DNA of 64,000 bases from Panulirus ornatus (taxonomy: Eukaryota > Arthropoda > Malacostraca > Decapoda > Palinuridae): positions 17,231,029 to 17,295,028 of the forward strand of contig NC_092271.1 in NCBI RefSeq assembly GCF_036320965.1, read 5' to 3'. Made by a program: the position numbers and the translations under genes. Shown here one piece after another: positions 36,393 to 47,773 of this stretch (position 1 is its first letter; each line of letters starts with the position of its first letter). Under the pieces are notes generated by a model. The model saw nothing but the letters and a program-made list of their open reading frames with translations, had not been told where the DNA came from and searched no databases.

Positions 36393-36615
36393 GCGACATA
36401 GTAACAGACCGTTTTTGTAACACAGTTAGTAATCATGCATTCTTCTGAAGTCTTGAGTAACAGACCATTCCTGTAACGCAACGAGTCATAGACTTCTCAT
36501 AACGTTCTAAGGAACAGGCCGTTCCCGTAACGCAATAAGTTATAGAACTTTCGAATGACGTCCTCAGTAACAGATCGTCCGTGTGACGTAGTAACAGGTC
36601 ATTATCATAACGAGG
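36393..36615 (+). repeat. Decayed relatives of the 28-bp repeat
   Basis: AACAGACCGTTTTTGTAACA, AACAGACCATTCCTGTAACG, AACAGGCCGTTCCCGTAACG, AACAGATCGTCCGTGTGACG and AACAGGTCATTATCATAACG follow the array at irregular spacing. They share the ACAGACCGTTCGTG core of the unit. Confidence 0.75.
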
Positions 36616-36698
36616 TTAGGAACCCAGTCTTATGGGTGTGTAAATTCATTCTTGCCCATTCTTTCTGAGAGACTTCTTGAAGTCGGGAATATAGAGAA

Positions 36699-36700
<2 letters not shown>

Positions 36701-36747
<47 letters not shown>

Positions 36748-36761
36748 CTTCCATCTACTTA

Positions 36762-36811
<50 letters not shown>
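36701..36811. repeat. Inverted (GT)n / (CA)n pair
   Basis: About 47 bp of GT (36701-36747, one AT step) and about 49 bp of CA (36763-36811) face each other across a 15-nt spacer. The two arms are reverse complements. Confidence 0.95.
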
Positions 36812-36925
36812 AGCTTAAGCCAGGTTCCCATTTGTCGACCAGCGCCAAGGGGAGGAACACCTGGGGTAGGGTGTAGGCCGACTGCCACGCCCAGGAGTCG
36901 AACCCAGATGGATACACATATTACG
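36812..36925 (-). mobile_element. tRNA-derived SINE, family B, minus strand
   Basis: Read on the minus strand: B-box GGGTTCGACTC at 36895-36905, then GGCAGTCGGCCTACACCCTA, a CAGGTGTTCCTCCCCTTGG block, GGTCGACAAATGGGAACCTG, GCTTAAGCTGG and a (TG)n tail (the CA tract at 36763-36811 on the plus strand). It matches the plus-strand copy at 15.53 kb over the 3' part. The A-box end appears missing. Confidence 0.8.
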
Positions 36926-38810
36926 AAGATTACCTTTGATCTATAAGTGCACTAGAAATCATGTCAGGGGTGAATTAAACCATTTTTTACGCTTTGAAAA
37001 TTCTGAACGTTTAGGTCGTGGATTGAAACTTGGAGAAAAAGCGACATAGCTGTACTCCATACCATTCTGACCTCATAAACTAACACCAATTTAGGATACA
37101 GACACATGCCCACAATAACAGACCCTGAAGTATAACAATCTACTTCATGACAATAGATATTCTTCATTCAGACGACAACATTGCTCTCCTGTACGATATA
37201 TATTTCTTGATCTCCAGCACCATTCGTTTCTAACAAAATAAAATGCGTTAGAGCTTTATGAAACAAGATATGCATAATAATCCACACTGCAGATAAGAGA
37301 ATGATAACAGGTGATAACATGAGAAGCTGTGCGAATAGAGAGCATCAGCCAAATGGTACACACACACACCCACACACACACGACCTATGGGCCCCAGTTC
37401 CCACTGAATGACGAAATCTTTCCCCCGTAACAAAACTCCAGTCTGATATTTGGGAAAATTTATGGTTAGCGAAAAAAAAAAAGAAAAATAGGAAAAGTTA
37501 TTATTTTTTTAAGTTGCTCTTAAAATGTCAAGGAGGCACGAGGAGTTGTAAACATACATGGTTTATTTATCAAGACGTGGGATGAGTGGGGTGTTTACTT
37601 TCTTAATGGCTTAATGGGCAGATGGGCAGGTACTCCAACGTGACGTTCCATGGGGGGGGTAGGTAAGGGTAGGAGGGTAAGGGGGAGTGTGTGTGTGTGT
37701 GTGTGTGGCTCTTGTTACGTCACTGACACGTCATTAAGATCATTGCCACTCGCCGCTAGGAAATCATAGTGACCAAATATCGTCTTTTTTTTTTTCTATA
37801 TGTATCTTTAACTAACGGTGATGTTTGCCGTGAAAAGGTTAATGCTAATTTGCAAGTTATTAGAAAGATAGAGGAGGGATGGTTCAAGTCCAGGACTGCA
37901 CCGGTGTGAGGCAGAGGAGCGAGAACACTCATAAGACGGACGTGAGAACAGCAAGCAGGAAGAGAGGGACATCAAGCAGGACACAGCGTCATAGGCACAG
38001 AGACAGGAGGCAGAGGGAATACACAGCAGTTACGCATGTAAAACAGCAGGCCGGAGGAGGGAGTGGGAGGGAGGGAGAGAAGGACAGGAAAAACAACAAA
38101 ACCAAAAGCTCAACAAATATTGAATCTAATCGCATTCAGCAAAGACAGTCGGTAGATTCATCATGACTCGACACGGTAGCAGAGAGCAAAGAGTCAGGTC
38201 GACACACGATGGTAGGCAGGGACAAGAGATTCAGAGCAGTGGCCAAAGAGGCAGCAAAACCGACTTCATAGAAACATGAAAAAGTGACAAAGTCGTAAAA
38301 AGACAAGAAGACAACAGAGAAGGCCATACGAAACAGAAAAGGACGTTTGAGAGACACAAGAGATAAACAGAATTAAGAATATAATGTAAAGAGAAACTGA
38401 AAATAAGCAAAACCTTATTGCCCATGTGGACAGATAAGCAAAAGCTTCGAAAGCGCCTGCAACACAGGCAAACGGTGCTTCGAACAGGACTTAGAATGTT
38501 GATCTTAGTTTTATCAGTGAGACCAACACACTCACGAAGGGATCCTATGATGTCATCTACTTCTAGGTCAATGTAGTCAAACTCAGGCTTAAAGAAGTTA
38601 CGAAGACATTAACAGTAACACAAAGCCCTACATACTCTCACCACACCACTACAAAACCCCTAACGTAATATTGAGACTTCCCTCCTCCTTACATCACCCA
38701 CCCCCTAACACTGTTACTCACATCCCCCCGCCCACCCACCCACTCCCTCACTAGATCTTCACCTCATCACGGCCACGAAGTAGAATAAAAGAAATACGTA
38801 GTGCGAAGCT
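36926..38810. other. Unique sequence, no gene recognised
   Basis: Short CA (37361-37381) and GT (37688-37708) runs and a purine-rich stretch (37.86-38.10 kb) are the only features. A basic Arg/Lys/Gln-rich open frame at 37879-38166 follows from that purine-rich composition. Confidence 0.4.
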
Positions 38811-38859
38811 GCAGCTGGGGTCACTTGTGCCTTAGGCAGCATGGTGGCGTAACCCCATT

Positions 38860-39230
38860 CTCATTCTTAAGGTAAGGAGTCGAAGGTAGGTAGTGTTTCA
38901 CGAGCCGCCCGTCCGCCGCCGATCCAAGGCAGCTCAGGTTGCCTGCCCTTCGCCGCCGGGCATCTGTTGCCGTAAGTAGTGGGTGGGGCTCACGGCTCAT
39001 GGGGCCCGCCTCGCACTCTGTTGTACTGTTAGGACGCGCTCCCCCGCCCCCTAAGATGTGAGGGTGGGTGGGGCCCACAAATGATGAGGGGGGCCCGCCT
39101 CGCACTCTGTTGTACTGTTAGGACGCGCCCCCCCGCCCCCTAAGATGTGAGGGTGGGTGGGGCCCACAAATGATGAGGGGGGGGCCGTCTCCTCGCGCTC
39201 TGCTAATATGTGTGGTCTCCGGGACTCTGA
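38860..39230. other. GC- and CpG-rich block
   Basis: This is the only clearly GC-rich region of the window, with CpG words clustered at 38.90-38.97 kb (GCCGCCCGTCCGCCGCCG). It contains an 89-bp duplication (next entry) and a good 5' splice-site-like GCCGTAAGTAG near 38.97 kb. A promoter/first-exon CpG island is possible, but GC-rich repeat DNA explains it equally well. Confidence 0.35.
39002..39215 (+). repeat. 89-bp GC-rich tandem duplication
   Basis: The block beginning GGGCCCGCCTCGCACTCTG recurs 89 bp later (39002 and 39091) with one visible T/C difference, and a third partial copy starts near 39180. The unit contains AGGGTGGGTGGGGCCCAC. Confidence 0.9.
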
Positions 39231-39700
39231 GCTCGTGAGGCCTCCCCTCACAGCTCTCCTGCCCTTTGGTTTCTGAGTGATGGCTAGTGAGCAAGGTGAA
39301 ACGAGGCCCCGCCTCGCCTCACTGTAGTGTGTACTCAAAGTGGGACGTGGCCAGCTTCCCTCTGGTTCTTGCATGCTCATTGTCAAGTGTGGCTTATCTC
39401 ACTCTTGTACTTTGTGCCAAGACGGGAGTGAGGGCTGGCCAACTCATTATCTCCCCCCCGTGCCCACAGTAAGTGTCTCCAGCCACACACTTCATAAAGT
39501 GTGAGCAGAGTCGTGGCCTGACTCGCCTCATTCTTGCAGTTCGTGATCAGAGTGAAGTGTGTCCTTTCTTGATTTCGTGCTGTGTTCGCCGTAGTGAAGC
39601 GTGATCTAATCCACCTTTGCAATATGTCCCAGAAGAGATATACGCTCCTCCTCAGTGTGAGGAGTGGCTTGGCTCACGTTCTGTTATACCTAACAGAGCT
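39230..39700 (+). repeat. Degenerate ~55-bp repeat field
   Basis: AAGTGTGGCYT-type words followed by ACTCRCTCTTGYACTTYGTG recur near 39340, 39394, 39424, 39499, 39553, 39597 and 39656, with spacing mostly 44-59 bp. Divergence is strong, so the unit is approximate. Confidence 0.45.
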
Positions 39701-39709
39701 AGGACAAGT

Positions 39710-39955
39710 ATGGCGTCAAGAGTGAATGAGTGGGCAAACGATCACGTCTACAATGGAGCCGCGAGTAGGACGAGTTATAGCGCAAATCGGGTGAACGAAG
39801 CCGTCAGTAGGGTTAGTGAAGCCATGAGTGATGACAGTGAAAAAGAGACTGGGATGAATGAAGCCTTGGCTCAGATGGCTGAAACCATGAATTGGCTTAA
39901 TACTTCGGTCGACGTATTTCAAGAATGCACGAGTAAGAAAAAAGTAAATAGGTAA
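39710..39955 (+). CDS. Hypothetical small open frame, coding status doubtful
   Basis: From the ATG at 39710 the frame encodes 81 residues, and it is open leftward to at least 39617. The composition is protein-like (Glu/Asn/Ala/Ser-rich) rather than microsatellite-derived. The motif RVNEW/RVNEAVS/RVSEAMS/MNEALAQ repeats loosely, suggesting a helical repeat or translation of the decayed DNA repeat upstream. No family is recognised. A C-terminal Lys run precedes the stop. There is no polyadenylation signal that I can confidently assign. Confidence 0.15.
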   Translation: MASRVNEWANDHVYNGAASRTSYSANRVNEAVSRVSEAMSDDSEKETGMNEALAQMAETMNWLNTSVDVFQECTSKKKVNR

Positions 39956-40229
39956 TAAACACAGCTCCTAATCAGTGATATGGTACTGTTTCATTGTGGC
40001 CTCGAGGAAGATATGTGTTCATTGTAAGGCCACCTCTGAATGAAGCAGTGAATGAGACAGGCGAAACATTTCGTATCACATGAATCTTTACAGATTTCTC
40101 ATTACGGTAAAACCTGAGATTTTTTTTTGTCTCCACTGCTTATCATAATGAAATAGAACTGATCTACACTTACTATGTCGAGAAATGTCCACGCACGACA
40201 CACGAGGTACTGGCATAACATTCTAATAC

Positions 40230-40690
40230 AACATACACAGGACTGGCACAACACACCACCACAACATACACAGGACTGGCACACTACCACAACATACACA
40301 GGACTGGCACACACCACCACAACATACACAGGGCTGGCGCAACACACCACCACAACATACACAGGACTGGCACACACCACCACAACATACACAGGACTGG
40401 CACAACACACCACCACAACATACACAGGGCTGGCACAACACACCACCACAACATACACAGGACTGGCACACACCACCACAACATACACAGGGCTGGCACA
40501 ACACACCACCACGACATACACAGGACTGGCACAACACACCACCACGACATACACAGGACTGGCACACTACCACAACATACACAGGACTGGCACAACACAC
40601 CACCACGACATACACAGGACTGGCACACTACCACAACATACACAGGACTGGCACACTACTACAACATACACAGTATTGGCACAGTCCATC
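40230..40690 (+). repeat. Variable-unit minisatellite (28/30/33 bp), 15 units
   Basis: Each unit begins CAACATACACAGGACTGGCA (variants CGACATACAC, AGGGCTGG) and ends in one of three linkers: ACACACCACCA, CACACCACCA or CACTACCA. The linker gives unit lengths of 33, 30 or 28 bp, mixed along the array. No strand has a stop in the unit, so long Cys/Val-rich and Thr/His-rich frames arise. I do not regard them as genes. Confidence 0.97.
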
Positions 40691-43600
40691 TTACGTCGTA
40701 ATACAGAGGACAATGGCACGCTTCACCATACACCACAATAAACAGATCTCAATAAACCAAATAGGAAGGAAAAAATAAAGAAAAAATATCCATTACAATC
40801 TATCAGACGGAGGCGACCCTTCCGTTCTTATGTTCAGGATGACAATATTCTTGTCTGTCTTCACCAACACCCTTCAGAGCCTTCTCCACCACAATCTTCT
40901 TGACATCCTTTTTGCCCTTCTCCACCACAGGCTCCCCTCATGCCTGCGTTCGACGGTGAACGAAAATGTTATTACAGTAGACCGATAGCTTGGTAGAACT
41001 TCGCAATAAAGTTACCTGTTGACAACATCAGTCACAACGTGTTGGGGATGGAGGTTTATGGTGTTGGGAGGGGAGGGGTAGATTGTGTTGGGGATTTGGA
41101 CGGAATGTAGATGGATACTAGAGAAGGAGGAGGAGGAGGAGGAGGGACCGAACAAGCAATGGGTGGAACGTCCCACTGACTCCCAGTTTAGCCCAAATCT
41201 TGGTGTCCCGTGCCGTGAACTGAGCCAGAGTCTGGTGTTCGGCATCTCTCACCTATGGCTCTCCGGGGAACCACTTGTAAACGAAAAATATTCGAAAGGT
41301 ATACCTCTGTCTTTACCGAAATTGCAAGACTCACACCCACCGAACAAAAAAAATTGGGCACATAAAACAACATCGTACAGAGAAGCACCAACAAGTACAC
41401 AAATACACAAAAATACCTTCAGAAACACACGAAAACACATTAATTATCCGTATCATGTTTTCTTCTCCCTTTTCCGAAATTCTATAATCTTTGGATAATT
41501 GATTCATTAACCATCAAAGGGGCGGTAATGGAAGGGAAGCCCCTCTCATCTCCTAGGAGAACCCGCGATGATTCGTCCACTGATGATTTAGAATTCTATA
41601 TCTTATTTAGAGTTACCTTTTATGGCTAATCATGTAGTAATCTATATTTCTATCCTTAGGATTTATTTCACAGATGTTCATAGCATTAAACCATCTAAAT
41701 TGTTTCTTATTCACCCTTTATGAACACTCCTCCACTTTAAAGGAATTTTACCGATCGGCTCTTAATGGCGTTACCGCATTCTTCGTTTTATCTAGTTTCT
41801 TATAAGACTTACGGTCACACGTACTGTTCTCCAGCTTTTGCCACACGGCCATATAATAAGACGACCCTGTCGTGCAGTCATTGATTCTTCTCTCTCTCGT
41901 CCTCAAGTCCAACCTAAAGGCCACATATCCAGCGTTGCCCTTTGTTCTTGCATTTCCTACGATTATCTTTCATTTGACTTCTCACGTTTTGCAGCTCATT
42001 CATCCACGAAAATTTTCTTATTCTATCTTGATTTCAATCCAGTCTCCCTACCTTACTCCTAGGATTTGCAAAAGTCAAATGCCTGACCAAATCACAACAG
42101 AAAAAGAAAAAAAAAATTCCTTGACAGCTTATCTAAGCTGTCATACATCATCTACTCGTATCGTTTTCTGAGAAATGTACGTCTCACTCTTTTATATCTT
42201 TCACTCATGGTTCATCGAGTCCTTCTCTGCCTCTGTGGGAAGTTTTCTCTTCAAACCTAGGAAGCTACAGTCAACTTTCCTGTGTCTCTTAAGCTAATCC
42301 TCATAGTTCTTTGGACTTATTATACTCCCCTTCATCGACACTCAACTTTTCATTGTGCTTTGCTGTAACTCTGACGTTTATTTTCCACCCTCATCTCTGC
42401 ACCACCAACCTTTCATCTGTTGCTCCCAGGGACGACTGAGAAGTATGGTTGCAAACTATTCTTATTCGATGATTCTATTGGCAAGTTCGTCATTTTTGTC
42501 ATAAACGTGAGAATGGTGGCGTGTTTGCCCATTGCATTTCGCCACCATCTCCAACACGTCAAGTGGGACGTTCTTATTCTTTTTATTATTCCCTCGACCT
42601 TCAAGTCGAACAACGTGCGTTCTCAAAGTGCGTTATATCCCTTCTACGAATGTGCCTCTTAAGGATAAGCTCTCCAGTTCTGTTTTGATTCATCCTTCTC
42701 TTGTGTTTAGAAGGCCTCATACTCTCCTCTGATTTCTTTAAATACAACTTTAAACTCTTTCTTTGCTTTTCATTCACTGATCCCAAGATTCCTGATCTAA
42801 TAATAATCCCACAAAATATTCAGAATGTATTTTGTCGTCTGGTAGTTTTCTAGAGATCATGTTCCTCAGTTCGTGGTCTTTCTCTGTTGTAGCCAGCCTC
42901 ACTGTACTGGTGTCATTATGAGATACAGAAGAGACACTCGTCTTACTAACGTGGACAGCTCCACCTTGTCCCCACTCACGTTTAAGACTCTGATCATCCC
43001 GTCGACCAGCAGCCGTGCTGCTGACTCTCCCACAGTCCACACATCAACTAACACATCTCCTGCCTTCATTGCAGACTATTTCTATATCAAACAAGTCTCG
43101 CGGATCTGTTGCGTGTTCTGGCTTCATCGCTACACCCCAGCCTGACATCTCACACACAGTCTTCTCGCACATGCATGTTCCCCCTGGTCCCTCTCCCTCA
43201 TCTTGCAACAACACTTTTCTCTCTCTCCCTAATGAACTTGTTTGCAATACTTCTGATACGGTCGGGGTGTTCAGTCCTTAACCCTCTGAGCGTTCATCTC
43301 CGTCTCCTTATGACTGATTGGTTTTCAGGCATTTATTTGAGGCGTCAGTGGCAATAACGGAGGCAGAAGTTGGCACATGTACTGACCAGATCATCAAATG
43401 TGACGGTGCTCCACCTCCGGAAAAACTTAAGACTTACTCATCTCCTTCTTCTCTTTCTTTCGTTTCCCCTCTTCCATTCGAGGCCAAGCCTCGATAAAGA
43501 CTATTGTCCTTGACTGGGGGATCTAACATATTTAATGGGTATAGAGTTTCTAGCAGCGATGGTAGATGTTCCGGCAGCAGCAGTAATAGTAGTAGTTACG

Positions 43601-43807
43601 CGAACACAAAAAGTGACAACGACTTTAGCAGAATGACCAGTGATAAACGACTGAGTAAAACACCCGTTGTGCCTGTATCAACAATAGCAGTTGATGGTTG
43701 TAGGAGTGGCAGGTGTGGTAGAAAGAACAGAAGTAGTAAGAATTATCACAACCAGCATCTACATTCAGTAGTAGTAGTATTACAACTATTACTACCACTG
43801 CTACTCG

Positions 43808-43842
<35 letters not shown>

Positions 43843-44196
43843 GTAATACTACCACTATAAACTAGTAGCAGAATTGGTAATATTAGCGAGACAAGACAAA
43901 AGCCAGAGGACACACATCATGTCACACAGGGGTATAGCATGAAGACGTTTCACACATCGTCCAGTCTATGGCACTCAGGCCAAGTGCCTAGCAACTCCCT
44001 CTTGGCTGTTTACAAACAAGTGACCAACTGCCCTCTTACCCCTTGTTCTGCTGAGCTCAGGGATCGCGGTCCTAACATCTGTAACCTAAACATGCTTGAG
44101 GATGCAGAATAAACAATGAGTGGTGTCAAATTGCAGCGGCTTGCATTGAGTTTAAAGGCACGTGCTTGTGGTGATTTTTTTGCAGTTGATTGCAAT

Positions 44197-44198
<2 letters not shown>
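40691..44198. other. Unique sequence; pyrimidine-rich 41.8-43.3 kb; no gene recognised
   Basis: A GGA run lies at 41127-41145. From 41.8 to 43.3 kb the plus strand is strongly C/T-rich, giving many overlapping frames without motifs. AGT/ACT-rich triplet DNA follows at 43.57-43.87 kb. I find no domain signature in any frame. Confidence 0.4.
43766..43858. repeat. (ACT/AGT)n trinucleotide repeat, imperfect
   Basis: AGTAGTAGT turns into CTACTACTAC with interruptions. A shorter AGT/AGC run lies near 43575-43600. Confidence 0.88.

Positions 44199-44262
<64 letters not shown>
44199..44262. repeat. (GA)n microsatellite
   Basis: 64 bp of pure GA. Confidence 0.97.
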
Positions 44263-44266
<4 letters not shown>

Positions 44267-44737
44267 CAAACACATATGCCTATATACATGGACGAAAAAA
44301 AAAATTACCCATCAATAGCACACCAGAAACATGGCCAGGAACATGGATAACAACACGACTCCACGAAGAATTTGAACACCAGAGCCTCATCAAGGAACAA
44401 GAGATCCCTGTACCAACAAACCATTAAAAAAAGTACAATCAGAATCTCTAACAAGGACTCAATAACACAACATAAGACAAAGTGTAAGAATGGCTAAAAG
44501 CACAAAACTTCCCCTTGCAACACGTCTTCAACCATGATTGTTATCATGATCAGGACCTTAGGCCATCGTCTTCACCATTATCAAGTCACTAAGGATCCTA
44601 TAAGGCATGAACTCATATTTCGAAACTGTGTCGTATCCTAAGGAGTTTTCTCCTTCGCAAATTGTCATTCAAGTCTTTTGTTTAATGTCTTTTGCCAGTG
44701 TTTGACTGACCACAGTCATCAGGCACTGGTCTGTAGG

Positions 44738-44779
44738 TGTAATTACCTGTTTGTAATGACATAGTACCGGACAGGAAGG

Positions 44780-44781
<2 letters not shown>
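44738..44781 (-). repeat. LINE 3' tail, copy 4 (solo, minus)
   Basis: TGTAATTACCTGTTTGTAAT and AGTACCGGACAGGAAGGGAG read on the minus strand as the tail module of the 20.3-21.7 kb LINE. It stops where a GT tract begins. Confidence 0.6.
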
Positions 44782-44824
<43 letters not shown>

Positions 44825-44830
44825 AGTGTG
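44782..44830. repeat. (GT)n microsatellite
   Basis: About 39 bp of GT, then imperfect GT to about 44830. Confidence 0.95.
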
Positions 44831-45018
44831 GTGATGTCACCATGCCATCGCAACTGAAACATATTTCAACTTATAGCAACACAGCCACATTTTCATTACC
44901 TACACCTGCCATTTATCATTACACTCGTCTGCAGTCCCCTCCAGCCATTATTATTTCCGAGTGGCAATATCTTGCTGTAGCAACGTACAGTAAGAAAAGG
45001 AACTGAACGAACCCCAAC

Positions 45019-45105
45019 CCACCATGAACACCACCACTACCGTACTCCACCACTACCACCACAACTACCACCATCTTAGATAACCACTATCACTACCATC
45101 AGCCA
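45019..45105. repeat. CCA-rich imperfect triplet region
   Basis: CCACCACTACCACCACAACT-type sequence in approximate 3-bp phase. Confidence 0.8.
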
Positions 45106-45287
45106 GTGCCATCAACGCGACTCCAACTACCATCACCTCCCCCACCACTTCAGAGGACCCACTCTATTGTTGTCAGTTTTTCTTCCTGTTGAATATTCAC
45201 TTTCCGTGTCAACCAAAGCATTGCTTAAAAGATGTTTCCACTGTATGCATCTTTTCCTCTCGTAAGCTTTGTGTCTTTGAATCCAGG

Positions 45288-45293
<6 letters not shown>

Positions 45294-45344
<51 letters not shown>
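45294..45344. repeat. (TA)n microsatellite on inverted SINE tail
   Basis: 51 bp of TA followed directly by the T-run (poly(A) on the minus strand) of a family A SINE. Confidence 0.96.
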
Positions 45345-45353
<9 letters not shown>

Positions 45354-45506
45354 TTTCTTTTTTAAACTATTCGCCATTTCCCGCGTTAGCGAGGTAGCGT
45401 TAGGAACAGAGGACTGGGCCTTTTTTTGAATATCCTCACCTGGCCCCCTCTGTTCCTTCTTTTGGAAAATTTAAAAAAAAGAACGAGAGGGGAGGATTTC
45501 CAGCAT
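45345..45506 (-). mobile_element. Family A SINE, minus strand, 5'-truncated
   Basis: Read on the minus strand: CTGGAAATCCTCCCCTCTCG, a short A/T-rich patch, GGAACAGAGGGGGCCAGGTG, GGCCCAGTCCTCTGTTCC, CTAACGCTACCTCGCTAACG, GGAAATGGCGAATAGTTT and poly(A). This matches the 9.44-9.67 kb copy from about its position 9523 onward. The 5' ~85 bp are absent. Confidence 0.8.
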
Positions 45507-46571
45507 AATGATTATGCATTGAGATCTAGAAAGGTGCCTTTTAGCATAAGTAGATCTATAACTTTCACAAACTTTTAACTTTGTACGAAAAATGGATCTT
45601 TTTGGCCACTGGAGGCTGAGAGAGGCCCATTCCTTTATTACATTTATGGCTCAGACTTTGGTCTTGGTATGATAATAATACCTTTTCAGTGATTAAGGAG
45701 AAAGAATCGCTCTTCTCTTGAAATATCAGATATATATATATTCTACAACGACAGTTTGTTAAGCAGGTACTTATTTCATTTTCTTCGTAGTAAAGAGAAC
45801 AGCGTATTTCTTACACAAATGATATACGCCTATTACCATCTATCTTCGTAAGGAAGTCTCACACTGCTGATGTAGTTCTGACGGTATCCTCCAAAAAATA
45901 ATTTTTTAGTCCGCCATATTTTTATTTATTGATTAATCATTTTTGGCCCATCGTTTGTCTTTTGTTGGTCTCATCAAGAATTATAATACATTCATCGAGG
46001 GATATTAATCACGATCAGTACAAAATATGATACCATGAAAATTTAAATGATTGACCAATGAACCCACTCGCCAAAATGTGAGAGTCTCATAAATTTCCCA
46101 TCTTTTATATAGAAAGTTTTAGTCGTATCATCGCAAAGTGTATAGCGTTAATCTAAAATTCTTTTCAGAGACTGACAAGATTAATTATCACTTCACTGAC
46201 ATGACCTGTCACTCTCTCATGGAAGAACAGCTACAGGAACCAACCAGTTAACAATAAATATTGCAAAAAATTTTGTATTTCGACAAAAATAATCTAAGGA
46301 TCTCCGCGCACATTTTATGTATTTTGAGCAACAGATCGGCATTATTAACATCGGCTCCCGATGATGAGTTACCTTGCCTTGGCAAGGCTTTATCCCCTAA
46401 TAACGAGTCATGAAACATAAGAAGAAACCTGAAGGTAAATGAACACGTTTCTGACGGTGTGACGCATTAGGTGTTTCATCATCTTGAAAAATACTCAGGC
46501 GAAAGAACACATGCAGGGGATATCCGATGGAAAAAGAAGTGCACTAGACTTATATCTTCAGGAAATAATAG
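45507..46571. other. AT-rich unique sequence
   Basis: Nothing recognised. Confidence 0.4.
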
Positions 46572-46690
46572 AATATAAACCTTAACGTATGGATATACTA
46601 CAGCTGGAACCTATACAAGACACTGCTGTTAATATAAACCTTAACGTATGGATATACTACAGCTGGAACCTATACAAGACACTGATGTTA
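46572..46690 (+). repeat. 59-bp tandem duplication
   Basis: AATATAAACCTTAACGTATG through CTATACAAGACACTG and TGTTA occurs at 46572 and 46631. Only a C/A difference at the CACTGC/CACTGA position is visible, so the duplication is recent. Confidence 0.95.
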
Positions 46691-46699
46691 ACATGTCAT

Positions 46700-47518
46700 G
46701 ACCTACACACCTGGTGAAGTCATCTACACGTAATGTTACCAGTCTTAAATCCAATTGTTTTTCGGATGATATCAGCCGTGTTAACATGCTAACGTACAAC
46801 CCTTCTAGCTCTCTCTTATTTTTGTCTTCTATCGTCGGTACGGATACGATATCACATGTGGAGTACTCGTGACTGTGAGTATTTAGTAGACCCTCATATA
46901 CGTAGACTATCACTCGCTAAGAGGCGGAGAGTAGGAGTTAATCCAGTCCTCTCTAGAGGCTGAGGAGTGGCATTATCAACCTAGACTTCTAAGACTATGG
47001 ACCTGCTGATATCCAGCCTCCCCACCCACTCCTTCCCTAACCCCAACTGTTGTAGCAGTACATCCATTTCGAGAGGGTCGAAAGACGCAAAAATCGAGTC
47101 CTTTCCAATCTCGAGGAATGACAGGATCCCAGCCCTCTGGTGACAGGCCCTCGTTTGAGCCGAGTGGTAGTGACTCGAGCCTATCTGGTGCTGGGGAATG
47201 ATATTGACCTAAACCCCTCCCCCACTTCCCTCTGGAGTTGATGATGCAGGGTTCTGGTGACCTTAAAGGGACACTGCTGACCTCTAATCTCCTCCAGTAT
47301 GGACTAATGGCAGTCCGCCCGGCTATGGTACCGACTGTGTCAAGCCAAAGGTGAGGTGGAGAAGCGTCAAGGGACCAGCAACGTGTCGCCTGTGGGTGGA
47401 AGTTGCTTAGGGCCGCACGCCACCCTGCCCACGGAATGCTAAGTGAAGCTATCGATTGTTGTTTCCCCTTCGAACCCCCCCATCCCCTTCCTCTCCCCAA
47501 CTCCTCTACCTCTCCCCA
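46700..47518. other. Unique sequence with GC-richer part
   Basis: A 181-codon minus-strand open frame (46976-47521) lies here. It is Gly/Arg/Ser-rich at one end and has no recognisable domain. I regard it as chance in moderately GC-rich DNA, but it is one of the longer non-repeat frames. Confidence 0.35.

Positions 47519-47589
<71 letters not shown>
47519..47589. repeat. (CT)n microsatellite
   Basis: 71 bp of pure CT. Confidence 0.97.
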
Positions 47590-47593
<4 letters not shown>

Positions 47594-47773
47594 CAAGCCT
47601 TACAACACTCCATCCTCTCCTCCTCATTCTCCAACACCCAAACCTCCTCAGCTCCCAACTCCCTTCCTCTTCTACCGCAAAAACCCCTCACAATCATCAC
47701 CTCTCCTCCGACATTGCTACAGTGCCTCGCGTCCTCTTCCACCAAACCTCCCTCGATACTCGACCATACTCTC

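Noticed and set aside
40230..40690. CRISPR-like array with alternating repeats and spacers
   Set aside because: The segments between the repeated heads are three recurring linkers, not unique spacers.
40102..40741. Cys/Val-rich and Thr/His-rich repeat proteins on both strands
   Set aside because: Both are translations of the same minisatellite. Open frames on both strands in several phases show that the unit merely lacks stops.
40800..40945. Lys/Glu-rich minus-strand peptide (VVEKGKKDVKKIVVEKALKG)
   Set aside because: It looks protein-like but is only ~44 codons with an upstream stop. The DNA has a GTGGTGGAGAAGG word duplicated 36 bp apart, so a small tandem repeat explains it.
46976..47521. 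181-codon minus-strand frame
   Set aside because: It has no recognisable motif and ends in low-complexity Gly/Arg. Chance in GC-richer DNA is the simplest reading, though a homology search could change this.
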